From the NCBI RefSeq assembly GCF_900456975.1, contig NZ_UGYM01000002.1, positions 1,364,001 to 1,428,000 of the forward strand: a stretch of DNA of 64,000 nucleotides, in the 5' to 3' direction. A program made the position numbers and the translations under genes. Shown here one piece after another: positions 8,614 through 18,380 of this stretch; within the stretch, counting starts at the first letter, position 1, and the number at the start of each line of letters is the position of its first letter. The stretch comes from Shewanella baltica (GTDB lineage: Bacteria; Pseudomonadota; Gammaproteobacteria; Enterobacterales; Shewanellaceae). The notes beneath the pieces are model-generated. The model made no database searches and was not told the DNA's origin. It was given only the letters and a program-made list of their open reading frames with translations.

Positions 8614-11600
8614 TTAATTAATGTTACTTTGGGTGTTTGGCTTTATCATGTCTTCTTGGAGTAGCAGGGTAAACTCGGTCTCTTTTATAGCCTTACTAAA
8701 GATATAGCCTTGGATCTCTTCACAGTTAAGTGCTCGTAAAATGTTTAGTTGCGCAGTCTGTTCTACTCCTTCACCCACAACAGAAAGCCCCATGTTATGG
8801 GCGATAGTGATAATAGAATCGACCATTTTGAGATCGCGATCAGACTTATCAATATCGTCAACAAAAGCTTTATCAATTTTTAAAGTATGAATCGGGAAAC
8901 GTTTTAAGTATGAAAGGGATGAGTACCCAGTGCCGAAATCATCGAGTGCCAAGCTAACGCCCATTTTCGCCAGTTGCTGCATGACAACAATCGCCGTTTC
9001 CGGCTGCTTAATGACAGTACCTTCAGTTATTTCTAATTCAAGATGACATGCGGGGAGTTTGGTGAGTCTTAATATCGACTCTATTCGCTGTTGAATATCG
9101 GGGAGTGCAAATTGACGTGACGATAAATTGACGGCGACTCTGCCGCTGAATATTCCTTGTTCACGCCATTTCTGCGCTGCGAAACAGGCTTTGCGTAAGA
9201 CGATTTCACCAATTTCAACAATTAAGCCGTTTTCCTCAGCAAGTGGAATAAAATCATTTGGGGGTATCAAACCATGTATTGGATGATTTAATCTGACCAA
9301 AGCCTCCATGCCTGCAATTTTACCACGCTTAAGATCAACCTTAGGCTGATAATAAACTTCAAATAGATCATCTTTTAAGCCTTCACGGATAAGATTCTCT
9401 ATTTCTAACTGCCTAATCGCATGCTGATTTAATGACTCTGAATAAAACTGATAGCAATTACCTCCCGCTGACTTAGCATGGTACATGGCAATATCTGCTT
9501 TCCTCAGTAATGCTTGCTCGCTTTGCTCATCTTCTGGGAATAGCACTATACCAATACTTAATCCTAGGACTAGTTGCTCATTACTCACTTCAAAAGCGGG
9601 TTTTAACCCTTCGATAATACGGTTAGCGATGGCAGCACTGGCGCTTATATCTGAGTTTTTATCTAATACAATGGCGAATTCATCTCCGCCTAGACGGTAA
9701 ATACTGGTATTTTTAGGAAGTAAGGACTTAATGCGGGCAGCAACGAGCTTTAATAATGTATCTCCAATCTGGTGACCTAATGAATCATTAATACGCTTAA
9801 AATTATCAAGGTCAAGCACCATTAGCGCATGAGCTATTTCTCGATTCACTAAGTTACTTAAGGTCACTTGTAAGTTGGAGCGATTAGGTAGTCCGGTTAA
9901 AAGATCATTATTGGTTAGTTTTCTAAGTTCTTCTTCTTGCTGTTTTCGTCTCGAAATATCCGAAAAAACCCCGACATAGTGTGACAATTCACCTAACTCA
10001 TCATAGATAGCATCGATAGTGAGCTCCATGTGGAAGTGACTTTTATCTCCTCTGGCTGCTTCGACTTCATTTGCCCAGCGACCTTGTTGTTTCAACATGG
10101 TCCTGATTTGGGTGGAGAAGGTTTCAGGATATAAATCAAATGTGAGTAAGTTACCAATAAAATCAGTTCGGTTACGTAATGAAATCTTACAGCAAGCTTC
10201 ATTAACTTCGACAAAACGGTATTCGCTGTCGAGGATAAACATGCCTTCCGAAATATTTTCAATAGCCTTTTCAAAGAGTTTTAGTTGCTCTTCTTTTTGT
10301 TTAAATTGACTAATATTCTTAATCGTTCCAGTCATTCGCAGGGCATTATCTTTTTCATCACGTTCTACAATTTTGGCGCGGTCTAAGATCCACACCCAAT
10401 TGTCGTCTTTACCTTTTACTCGGTATGCGGCTTCAAAATGATCTGTTTCACCATAAAAATGCTTATTGAGCGCTTCTCGAACACGCTCTTGATCCATTGG
10501 ATGTATATTGCTCTCTTCATCTGATTTACCAGAACGGTGTCCATCACGGGGGAATTCAAGTGCTCCCCAGATATTTGAGCGGAAAATGTTGCCAGTTTCT
10601 ATATCCCAGTCCCACATTTCATCACCACTTCCCCATAGTGATAGTTTTAATCGTTCTTCACTGAGTACAATCTGTCTTTGTGTTTCTCTACGACGTAATA
10701 TGGCTTTTGTCACAAGGTAGGAAATAAATAATACAATAGCAGCATAAATAGATTTTGCTTGAAATGATGACCACCAAGGAGGTGTTATAATGACAGTAAG
10801 CTCTTTTGTTACTGCTTTTTCACCGGAAAGTGAATTAACAGAATAAACTTGAAAAGTATAATTTCCTGGAGATAGGTTTGTATATGTTGCTGAGTTTGTT
10901 CCATTTGCAGGTATCCATATATCAGAAAGACCGAACATTCTATAGTAGTAGTTAGTTGATGAGTCGTCTGACATGGGAGATATAAAATTGAACGAAAATG
11001 GATAGTCAGAGTATTTCAATGATATTTCATTAGATGCTGCGATTGATTGTACTAGATAGTTGCTTTCTTGATTTTGAACTATATTAAATACTAAGAAATC
11101 TGATATTTCTGTTTTATTTACCTTGCTTTTCTTTACATAACTTACAACATCTTTAGGTGATACTAGACTAATTCCACTAATCCCCGCAAGTAGAGTATTA
11201 CCGTTTATATTGATACCATTGGGAGCGTTGTACTCATATTGACTCCCATTTGATGTTTTTAAGGTATAAGATACTTTACTGTTTTTATCAAAAATAATGA
11301 TTTCACTTAGTGATGAGGCTGTTATAAAACCATCATTATCTACAATAGCGTAGATCTCTTTATTGTTAGAGAGTATTCTCGAAATTTTTTTATTGGTATC
11401 ATTATAAAGCATCAGTGATGTTGATGTTCCAAAGTAAATTCCATTATCACTTTTTTCGATGCTGTAAGTTATTTCATTGCTTAAGCTTTCTAATAACCCA
11501 TTTTCATATTTTTTTAGTCCATCTTGTCCAGCTATATATATTAGGTTGTCAGATGTTAACTCTACGTCAAAAATTGGCTCATTCTTTTTTGTATCAATGC

Positions 11601-12873
11601 TGTTAGTAATTTCACCATTTTTGATGATTAAAACTTTACCGTCAGGTGTGCCAGCAGCAATTGTCAAGCTATTTTCATTAATAGAGAGTGATGATATTAT
11701 ATTTTTGCTAATCAACTTGGATGAATCATCTTTCTGTAAAAACAACCCTGTATTAGTACCAAAATAAAGCCCATCGTCACTTAGAACTGCGTATTTGTAT
11801 CCTTGAGTATGAGTGTTGAAACTTTTTATTAGGTTTAGATTTTCATCAAAAAGTTTTATTTTTTCAGCGTCAGATGAAACCAGAAAACCTTTAGTATTTT
11901 TTGTAAGATGCCATGTGCTATCTGTCGTCAAGTTGGTTTTTTGCACTAAATTATTTACTTTTTTAACAATAGTGATGCCTTGATCAATACTTCCTAATAT
12001 AAACATATCTTCGGTTGCAAAAAATGAAGACGTTTTGTCAGGTCTATCTGGAGATAAAAGTCCAATAGTAGTGTTGTTGGAAATATCAACAATATTTTCA
12101 TTTGTGAAGCCATATATGTTTTTTTTGTATTTTGTAAGTAATGAAAACGCTCGATTATCGACTTTTACTATTTCATTGCCTTCGTATTCATATAATCCAT
12201 CACTGAATGATATTAGCATTGTCGTGTCATTCTTTTGCTCGAAATCCATTGTTTTTCGAGCTATCTCTTTTAACTCACTCCCGCTTAGTTCAAATAATGT
12301 ACCTGCATAGTCTCTTATATAATAATCGTCGCCTACTTTTATAGTTTTTTTAATTTCACTTAGGCCTTTCTTTGACAGTTCATAAGTTTGCTCTTTGTTA
12401 CTTATATCAATAATTGCTTTGTTGGTTCCAACAATTAAACTCTTATCACTTGAGTTGAGGCTCCAGACTGGGGAGTCATTTACCGATAGGCCATAATGAG
12501 AAAATGATTCTTGCAGTTTATCATATACGACTAGACCACTATCGGTTCCAACATATAACACGCCTTGTTCATCAATGAGTAAACTTCTGATAAAAGAACT
12601 GGGAAGGCCTGTTCTGGCATCATTAGCATAAAAATGCTTAAAGTTTTTCCCATCAAATCGATTAAGTCCATTAAATGTTCCAATCCATAGATAGCCATCA
12701 TGGTCCTGGACTATAGACGTAACTGTGCTTTGGGAAAGTCCTTGTGGGACACCAAAAGATTGTGATTGGAGAATAATTGGAGATTTATCAGAAAAGGGAG
12801 ATGCGTTTACGTCTTCGAATGCATGCAAGCCAAAGAAAGCGAGCAAGACGATTTTAAAGAGTGCTTTAGGCAT
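8614..12873 (-). CDS. Large sensor diguanylate cyclase/phosphodiesterase (Reg_prop, Y_Y_Y, PAS, GGDEF, EAL)
   Basis: A 1419-residue protein. After a signal peptide (about 1-24) come beta-propeller Reg_prop repeats (first clear one GYLWIGTFNGLNRFDG, about 54-69), a Y_Y_Y domain (about 650-705, with YTNLSPGNYTFQVYSVN), a transmembrane helix (about 715-735), two PAS/PAC segments (about 760-1000), GGDEF (RLGGDEF at about 1060) and EAL (GMEALVRLNHP at about 1188; DDFGTGYSSLSYL later). Both catalytic motifs look intact, so it could make or degrade cyclic di-GMP in response to a periplasmic ligand, as in hybrid two-component-like sensors. The sensor half is markedly more AT-rich than the enzymatic half. 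The peptide-repeat gene lies 109 bp downstream on the same strand. Confidence 0.93.
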   Translation of the reverse strand: MPKALFKIVLLAFFGLHAFEDVNASPFSDKSPIILQSQSFGVPQGLSQSTVTSIVQDHDGYLWIGTFNGLNRFDGKNFKHFYANDARTGLPSSFIRSLLIDEQGVLYVGTDSGLVVYDKLQESFSHYGLSVNDSPVWSLNSSDKSLIVGTNKAIIDISNKEQTYELSKKGLSEIKKTIKVGDDYYIRDYAGTLFELSGSELKEIARKTMDFEQKNDTTMLISFSDGLYEYEGNEIVKVDNRAFSLLTKYKKNIYGFTNENIVDISNNTTIGLLSPDRPDKTSSFFATEDMFILGSIDQGITIVKKVNNLVQKTNLTTDSTWHLTKNTKGFLVSSDAEKIKLFDENLNLIKSFNTHTQGYKYAVLSDDGLYFGTNTGLFLQKDDSSKLISKNIISSLSINENSLTIAAGTPDGKVLIIKNGEITNSIDTKKNEPIFDVELTSDNLIYIAGQDGLKKYENGLLESLSNEITYSIEKSDNGIYFGTSTSLMLYNDTNKKISRILSNNKEIYAIVDNDGFITASSLSEIIIFDKNSKVSYTLKTSNGSQYEYNAPNGININGNTLLAGISGISLVSPKDVVSYVKKSKVNKTEISDFLVFNIVQNQESNYLVQSIAASNEISLKYSDYPFSFNFISPMSDDSSTNYYYRMFGLSDIWIPANGTNSATYTNLSPGNYTFQVYSVNSLSGEKAVTKELTVIITPPWWSSFQAKSIYAAIVLFISYLVTKAILRRRETQRQIVLSEERLKLSLWGSGDEMWDWDIETGNIFRSNIWGALEFPRDGHRSGKSDEESNIHPMDQERVREALNKHFYGETDHFEAAYRVKGKDDNWVWILDRAKIVERDEKDNALRMTGTIKNISQFKQKEEQLKLFEKAIENISEGMFILDSEYRFVEVNEACCKISLRNRTDFIGNLLTFDLYPETFSTQIRTMLKQQGRWANEVEAARGDKSHFHMELTIDAIYDELGELSHYVGVFSDISRRKQQEEELRKLTNNDLLTGLPNRSNLQVTLSNLVNREIAHALMVLDLDNFKRINDSLGHQIGDTLLKLVAARIKSLLPKNTSIYRLGGDEFAIVLDKNSDISASAAIANRIIEGLKPAFEVSNEQLVLGLSIGIVLFPEDEQSEQALLRKADIAMYHAKSAGGNCYQFYSESLNQHAIRQLEIENLIREGLKDDLFEVYYQPKVDLKRGKIAGMEALVRLNHPIHGLIPPNDFIPLAEENGLIVEIGEIVLRKACFAAQKWREQGIFSGRVAVNLSSRQFALPDIQQRIESILRLTKLPACHLELEITEGTVIKQPETAIVVMQQLAKMGVSLALDDFGTGYSSLSYLKRFPIHTLKIDKAFVDDIDKSDRDLKMVDSIITIAHNMGLSVVGEGVEQTAQLNILRALNCEEIQGYIFSKAIKETEFTLLLQEDMIKPNTQSNIN

Positions 12874-13156
12874 AGTGTTTATTCTTATTATCCGAGGATG
12901 CCATGAAACAATTGTGTTACATCACTTTTCCAGAAAGTGAGGGCTTTGTCAAAGAGGAGGCGGCTAAAAATCCTTTTAACAGCATGTAGATGCAGCAAAA
13001 TTGTCCGCAGTAGAAGGGGGAGAACATGGACTAGCCATGTTTTACATTAGTATTACGCCCAACCGTGATAGATACAACTATAGTTGGGCCAATTTGTAGC
13101 GGTTTTGTTTGTTTGTCCAACTTTGTGAACAAATGTGTGTGTAAAAGTGTTTTTGT

Positions 13157-15946
13157 TTAGAAATTAAACTTCTCTGCCGTTTGCTTAAACGTTTTGAGAT
13201 CTGTGATCATCTTTTCTGACTGCAACGCTGCCTGAGTTCTGTGCTGTTCACCCGTGCTAAATAAGACTAAGCGGTCACTGTGTTTGGTGCGCATTTTACG
13301 CATCATGAATTTGAGTAAATCAGTGCGGGTGAGCTTAGTGATTTCGTCTACGACCAGTTCTCTTTGATTAAATTGATAATCTCTGTTGCCGACACTGACC
13401 CAATATCGTTGGCTGCGAGTTTTGAGGTTTGCATCGTGCTCCATGATCTGACTAATAAGACCGACCTTAGTGCTTTCCCATTCTTCGTTGGTGATTTGCA
13501 TCACGGCGTAATTAAAGTCGGCAATAAACTCATCTATCGCCTCTAATAAATGCAGTGGTCCAGTCGTAGGTGACTGGATATAAAAAATGAGTCCTGGATG
13601 GCGATTGAGCGGCAGATAACCTGTGCCAACCATGTAGCCTAACTGTTTTTCAGTTCGCAGTTCATGGAAGAAGGTGGACGACATAGTATGATTTAGTAAG
13701 CTAAACAGTGCCATTTTTTCTGGCGTTGCTACTGTGGATTGGTAATACACAATGATCGCGCTATCTTGATGATCTATTGCAAGTTCTCTAAGTAAGGTGC
13801 CTTGACCCGTTAAATTGACTAATTCTCTGGTGGACTCTGCGCTTGGCGTCGAAACCAAGGATAAAATGTGCTCTAAGCGTTTACCGAGAGCTTGCGCTTC
13901 AGAGACTAACCAATCCCCATAAACTAATCCTTCAAGATAGATCTTCTCGTAAAAGGCGCGTACATGGTTATGCAAATCTTCAAGGCTTATGTCTTCGAGC
14001 ATTTGAGCCATGCGGGCAGGCTCATAACTGCTTTTTTGTAGCGTGACAGTGAGGCTAGTAAACAATTGTGAAATAGGTTTAGCCTGCGCTAGATTCTGCC
14101 AACTGCGCAGTAGTTGAGATTTAATTAGGGCAAAACGTTCTTCAGTAAAATTACGCTCTCTGGCTTTGTGGATTAACAAGGCCAACAGGGTTTCTTGATT
14201 ACCGGTAAAGCCCGATAAATGCAGGGTAATGCCGCCTTGATGCGGATAAATATTGTAGCTTAAGCCCGCAACTTCGGCCTGATAGGTTGGTTCAGTCAGA
14301 TAATCGAGCAGCATTTCAACATACAGGCGGGTGAGGGCGGCATGTTTAGGTGTTTTACTCGCCTGTTCTGAGTCCAGCGACAAATACATGTGGCCCTTGG
14401 GCACATTAAACTCATCGTCTTTCTTGTGCCAAATACGGTATCCCGTCGATTCTGCAACGATCACTGGTACCTCGACATCGCTCTTATCTGGTCGAGGAAT
14501 GGAGTCGGCGACGATAAATGGGTTTGCAGCAGGTAATTGTAATTCAGGGCGAATACTGCTCACTTGCCAACGAGCAAGTGATTGAGGCGCAATAGGGCGC
14601 ACTTTATAGGGTGTGTGATACCAGTTGGCTTTACGATCCGTTTTAACCGATTGCGCGATAAGCTGCAGACGCATATTGTGGGGCGTCATTAGCTCGAGTA
14701 GGGCTATGGTTTCTGGAATATCCAGCCCATCCATTCGATAGTCACCAAAGACCAAATCTTCGACTTCATAATGATGCATATTGATGCTGAGGTGGCTGGC
14801 TAAATCGAGTGATTTAACTTGCTCTTGGTAGCGAAATGCCATTTTGAGCAGGTTTGCGCGTTCTAAATAACGCCATTCATCTAAACCTTGGGTTTTGATG
14901 AGCTCAATATACTCAAAACTGCAGCTGATAATCTCATCAAGATTCGCCAGTCCCTTATCGGTTAACTGTAAACCGATACTGTAATCCTTGAAGTTATAAC
15001 CATTTACGCCGCCGCCCGCGGACAAGTTATTCACAAGTCCCTGCTCTTTAAGATAGGACAAAAGGCTGCCATGGCTCTCATTACCTAAAATATGGCTGAT
15101 ATAAGTCAAAGGCTTACGTTTGTAGTAGTGGTCAATGCCAGGGAAATTAAAGCTGATGCTTAAGCGTTTTTGCTCCTTAAGCGGTACGATATCAATTTGG
15201 GTTAACAGCTCCTTTTCTGAAAACAGCGGCACTTGAGGATAGTTTTTCACTAAGTTCAAGTTTTGGATCCCGCTAAAATAATGGCAGGCTAAATCTTCTA
15301 ATTCGTCGAGGGAAAGCGGCGCGACCAAGCACAAGGTCATTAAGTTGGCGCTGTAGTGGCTTTGATAGAAATCGAGTAATTCGCTACGTACCTGTGCTTG
15401 CTCTCCGCCTAAGGTGACTAAGTTACCGACTGAAAATTTTGAGAAAGGATGCAGTGGATTAACTGTCTCTTTGAGCACTTGATAGGTACGGCGAATATCG
15501 TCTTTCAGTTTTAAACTAAATTCAGATTCAATAGCTTGGCGTTCTCTATCGACCAGTTCTAAGTCAAATTTAGGCGCAATAAAAAATTGGCTGAATCTGT
15601 CTAAGGAGTCGGCAAACACGTCTTCATTGATGGTGAAAAAGAAGTTGGTGTGCTCTGTGCCCGTCCAAGCGTTATTGCTGCCGCCATGTTGGTTGATAAA
15701 GGCATGGTACTCGCCTGAGTCGGGAAATTTTTCGGTACCAAGAAAGAGCATATGCTCTAAAAAGTGCGCCATGCCGGGTCTATCTGCGGGATCATCAAAA
15801 TGACCCACGCCTACAGCCATAGATGCGGCCGCTTGGCTGGCATCTTGATCTTCAACCAATAACACCCTAAGCGCATTATCTAACACAAGATAACGATACT
15901 GACGGTGATCGTTTGGACTTTTATAAATGGACTGAGAGGCTTGCAA
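13157..15946 (-). CDS. Insulinase-family zinc metalloprotease (M16, protease III-like)
   Basis: A 929-residue M16A peptidase. The inverted zinc motif HFLEH (about residues 63-67) lies in MAHFLEHMLFLGTEKFPDSG-type context, and the distal Glu is in the stretch RERQAIESEF (about 134-143). The length and four-domain layout fit pitrilysin/insulinase enzymes, which degrade small peptides. There is no clear signal peptide, so a cytoplasmic location is likely, unlike E. coli protease III. The gene is transcribed alone and is divergent from sixA. No defects were seen. Confidence 0.93.
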   Translation of the reverse strand: MQASQSIYKSPNDHRQYRYLVLDNALRVLLVEDQDASQAAASMAVGVGHFDDPADRPGMAHFLEHMLFLGTEKFPDSGEYHAFINQHGGSNNAWTGTEHTNFFFTINEDVFADSLDRFSQFFIAPKFDLELVDRERQAIESEFSLKLKDDIRRTYQVLKETVNPLHPFSKFSVGNLVTLGGEQAQVRSELLDFYQSHYSANLMTLCLVAPLSLDELEDLACHYFSGIQNLNLVKNYPQVPLFSEKELLTQIDIVPLKEQKRLSISFNFPGIDHYYKRKPLTYISHILGNESHGSLLSYLKEQGLVNNLSAGGGVNGYNFKDYSIGLQLTDKGLANLDEIISCSFEYIELIKTQGLDEWRYLERANLLKMAFRYQEQVKSLDLASHLSINMHHYEVEDLVFGDYRMDGLDIPETIALLELMTPHNMRLQLIAQSVKTDRKANWYHTPYKVRPIAPQSLARWQVSSIRPELQLPAANPFIVADSIPRPDKSDVEVPVIVAESTGYRIWHKKDDEFNVPKGHMYLSLDSEQASKTPKHAALTRLYVEMLLDYLTEPTYQAEVAGLSYNIYPHQGGITLHLSGFTGNQETLLALLIHKARERNFTEERFALIKSQLLRSWQNLAQAKPISQLFTSLTVTLQKSSYEPARMAQMLEDISLEDLHNHVRAFYEKIYLEGLVYGDWLVSEAQALGKRLEHILSLVSTPSAESTRELVNLTGQGTLLRELAIDHQDSAIIVYYQSTVATPEKMALFSLLNHTMSSTFFHELRTEKQLGYMVGTGYLPLNRHPGLIFYIQSPTTGPLHLLEAIDEFIADFNYAVMQITNEEWESTKVGLISQIMEHDANLKTRSQRYWVSVGNRDYQFNQRELVVDEITKLTRTDLLKFMMRKMRTKHSDRLVLFSTGEQHRTQAALQSEKMITDLKTFKQTAEKFNF

Positions 15947-16115
15947 AGAGACACTCCGATAACGATAGCTTGTTATATATTGATAGTCTTAATGGTTTTT
16001 AGCAAATATCTCTTGTGTTTATCGACTAAAGATTAAGTCTTACAAGGTTTGTTGAAATGGATTTTAGGGCTACAATTGGGATAAAACAAAAACAAGTTTG
16101 AGTCGCGAGAGAAGT

Positions 16116-16586
16116 ATGCAGCTATTTTTGATGAGACATGGTGACGCCGGATTTAATGCTCAGTCTGATAGAGACAGAACACTGACCGATGTTGGAAGGC
16201 ACCATACTGTGTTGATGAGCAACTGGTTGGCTCGCAGTGTGACTGATTTCGATCTTGTTTTGGTGAGTCCTTACTTACGTGCACAGCAAACTTGGCAGGA
16301 GCTGAGTCAGCATTTTCCTGAGCCGCGTAAGTGGTTAGTCGCTGATGATCTTGTTCCTTCTGGCGATCCCGCCAATGTAGCCGCGTTAGTTGTAGCCTAC
16401 GCTGAGTTATACAAGGCGGATAAAGTGCTAGTGATTGCTCACATGCCGTTATTGGGCTATTTAGTCAGTGAGTTAGTGGCGGGTGTTGAGCCGCCGTTAT
16501 TTGCCACTTCGGGCATTACGCTCATTGATAAACATGCCGAGCAAGCTTCAATCGTATGGCAGCACGCGCCCCACAGCATTAGCTAG
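16116..16586 (+). CDS. sixA: Phosphohistidine phosphatase SixA
   Basis: A 156-residue histidine phosphatase. The RHG motif is MRHGDAG (residues 6-12), and the second conserved His is in VIAHMPLLG (about 111-119). SixA dephosphorylates histidine phosphotransfer proteins, classically ArcB and the nitrogen PTS. The ATG at 16116 follows GAGAGAAGT; an in-frame TTG 18 bp upstream is less likely. It is followed by a strong bidirectional terminator facing smrB. Confidence 0.9.
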   Translation: MQLFLMRHGDAGFNAQSDRDRTLTDVGRHHTVLMSNWLARSVTDFDLVLVSPYLRAQQTWQELSQHFPEPRKWLVADDLVPSGDPANVAALVVAYAELYKADKVLVIAHMPLLGYLVSELVAGVEPPLFATSGITLIDKHAEQASIVWQHAPHSIS

Positions 16587-16611
16587 TCTTGATTGATATC
16601 CCTTTTACAAA

Positions 16612-16644
16612 CAAACGGCCCACTGAATGTGGGCCGTTTGTTTT
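16612..16644. terminator. Bidirectional terminator between sixA and smrB
   Basis: CAAACGGCCCAC (16612-16623) and GTGGGCCGTTTG (16629-16640) form a perfect 12-bp stem with loop TGAAT, followed by TTTT. Confidence 0.9.
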
Positions 16645-16700
16645 CGGTAAATCTCTAAATCGCCAAATCGGAAACGTTAATCTTTAAAGCCGATAGTGAG

Positions 16701-17231
16701 TTAACGTCTATGCGGCTGCTCACCAATATCAATCAGCACTAATAATGCCGCATCGCCGCCCCATTCTTTAGGAGCCTGATGGAAAGCCTTCACCATAGGA
16801 TGCTGCACTAACCACATGGGGACTTGTTGTTTCAATATGCCACTGCCGTAACCATGCATAATGCAGCAACACAGGCTTTGCTGTTTAACGCAGGCTTGGA
16901 TCAGTGCCGCTAGCTCAAGTTTGGCTTCCGATTGGCGATAGCCGTGCAAATCCAGCAGCAAATCTGGCTGGTAATCTCCACGTCGCAGGCGTTTGAGTTC
17001 TAGGCTATCAACACCTTCCTCCAACCAACGCATCGGCCCTTGTACTGGCAGTAGTGGCTGATAAGTATCTGAGAAATAACTGTTAGCATGCAGTTGCTGC
17101 TCTTTCAGTTCTATTTCCTGTTTGGTTTTTAAGGGCGTGCGAAAGTGTCGCTTATTTTGCGTGATGGGTTTAATACCATCGATAAGCGCTGAGAACATCG
17201 CCAAGCCTTCTTTGTCGTCGTTTTTATTCAT
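16701..17231 (-). CDS. smrB: Ribosome rescue endonuclease SmrB
   Basis: A 176-residue Smr-domain protein. The Smr domain shows LLLDLHGYRQSEAKLEL (about residues 90-106) and the IMHGYGSGILKQ motif (about 123-134). SmrB cleaves mRNA between collided ribosomes. The ATG at 17231 gives MNKNDDKEGLAMF, matching the usual N-terminus and length (E. coli 183 residues); an upstream in-frame start at 17294 would add an atypical extension. It is divergent from prmB, as in E. coli. Confidence 0.92.
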   Translation of the reverse strand: MNKNDDKEGLAMFSALIDGIKPITQNKRHFRTPLKTKQEIELKEQQLHANSYFSDTYQPLLPVQGPMRWLEEGVDSLELKRLRRGDYQPDLLLDLHGYRQSEAKLELAALIQACVKQQSLCCCIMHGYGSGILKQQVPMWLVQHPMVKAFHQAPKEWGGDAALLVLIDIGEQPHRR

Positions 17232-17311
17232 GGCGGGTATTCTATTGAATCCTATGGTTTCTGAATAGAGTTCAGTTACAATGTTCGCGAACAAACTAGC
17301 GGGAGCACGTT

Positions 17312-18256
17312 TTGGATAAGATCTTTGTAGATGAAGCTGTGACAGAATTACGCACTATTGGCGATATGTTACGTTGGGCCGTGAGCCGTTTTAACGACGC
17401 CAATGTGTATTATGGTCATGGTACTGATAACGCGTGGGATGAAGCCATCGCCTTAGTTTTCCATGCTTTACACTTACCCGAAGAAATCGGCCAGCAAGTG
17501 ATTTTAAGCAACTTGACCAGCAGTGAAAAGCATAAAATTGTCGAGTTGATTATTCGCCGTGTCAGAGAGCGCCTACCTGTGCCTTACCTGACCAACAAAG
17601 CGCGTTTTGCCGGACTTGAATTTTACGTCGATGAGCGTGTGTTAGTGCCACGTTCACCGATTGCCGAAATGATCGCCAATCGTTTTAGCCCTTGGTTATA
17701 TGGCAAACCAGTAACGCGTATTTTAGATTTATGTACTGGCAGCGCTTGTATCGCGATTGCCTGTGCCTACGAATTTGAAGATGCCGAAGTTGACGCGCTT
17801 GACATCAGCGAAGATGCCTTAGATGTGGCGCAAATCAATATCGAAACCTTAGGCGTGATGGACCGAGTATTCCCGATGCAATCGGATTTGTTCTCGGCAA
17901 TCCCTGAAGGTCCTCAGTATGATTTGATTGTCTCAAACCCACCTTATGTGGATGCTGAAGACATTGGCGACATGCCAGATGAATATCACCATGAGCCAGC
18001 TATCGGTTTAGCCTCAGGTCGCGACGGGTTAGATTTAACCAAACGCATACTGGCCAATGCCGCACAATACCTCACGTCAACGGGGTTACTCGTAGTTGAA
18101 GTCGGTAATTCTATGGTGCATTTGATTGAGCAATTCCCAGAAGTGCCATTCACTTGGATTAACTTTGAAAATGGCGGCGATGGCGTATTTGTATTGACCC
18201 GCGATCAACTGGTCGAAAATCAGTCAGTGTTCGGCATTTATCGCGACGCAGAATAA
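17312..18256 (+). CDS. prmB: Ribosomal protein uL3 glutamine methyltransferase PrmB
   Basis: A 314-residue SAM-dependent N5-glutamine methyltransferase that modifies uL3. The N-terminus [19 protein letters not shown] is the family start and uses a TTG codon with GGGAG six bases upstream. The SAM motif is [14 protein letters not shown] (about residues 133-146), and the catalytic NPPY is in [12 protein letters not shown] (about 206-217). aroC follows, separated by two hairpins, the order found in E. coli. Nothing is missing. Confidence 0.95.
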   Translation: MDKIFVDEAVTELRTIGDMLRWAVSRFNDANVYYGHGTDNAWDEAIALVFHALHLPEEIGQQVILSNLTSSEKHKIVELIIRRVRERLPVPYLTNKARFAGLEFYVDERVLVPRSPIAEMIANRFSPWLYGKPVTRILDLCTGSACIAIACAYEFEDAEVDALDISEDALDVAQINIETLGVMDRVFPMQSDLFSAIPEGPQYDLIVSNPPYVDAEDIGDMPDEYHHEPAIGLASGRDGLDLTKRILANAAQYLTSTGLLVVEVGNSMVHLIEQFPEVPFTWINFENGGDGVFVLTRDQLVENQSVFGIYRDAE

Positions 18257-18282
18257 CCTAAGATAGCAAATTAGGTTGAGAC

Positions 18283-18342
18283 TTTTCCCGCTGCCAGTTA
18301 GGCTTGCAGCGGGAAAATAAATTGTCCAGTGGTCGCTGGACA
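18283..18342 (+). promoter_or_regulatory. Two consecutive hairpins between prmB and aroC
   Basis: TTTTCCCGCTGC (18283-18294) pairs perfectly with GCAGCGGGAAAA (18306-18317). A second stem, TGTCCAG (18323-18329) with CTGGACA (18336-18342), follows. Neither has a T run, so they may tune read-through or mRNA stability rather than terminate. Confidence 0.55.
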
Positions 18343-18380
18343 CGGAGCGATGAACAAATAACCTAAGGTGTACAAAGCGG

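Noticed and set aside
13057..13089. GCCCAAC-N19-GTTGGGC inverted repeat after the M16 peptidase gene
   Set aside because: Only 7-bp arms with a long loop and no T run; too weak to call a terminator or operator.
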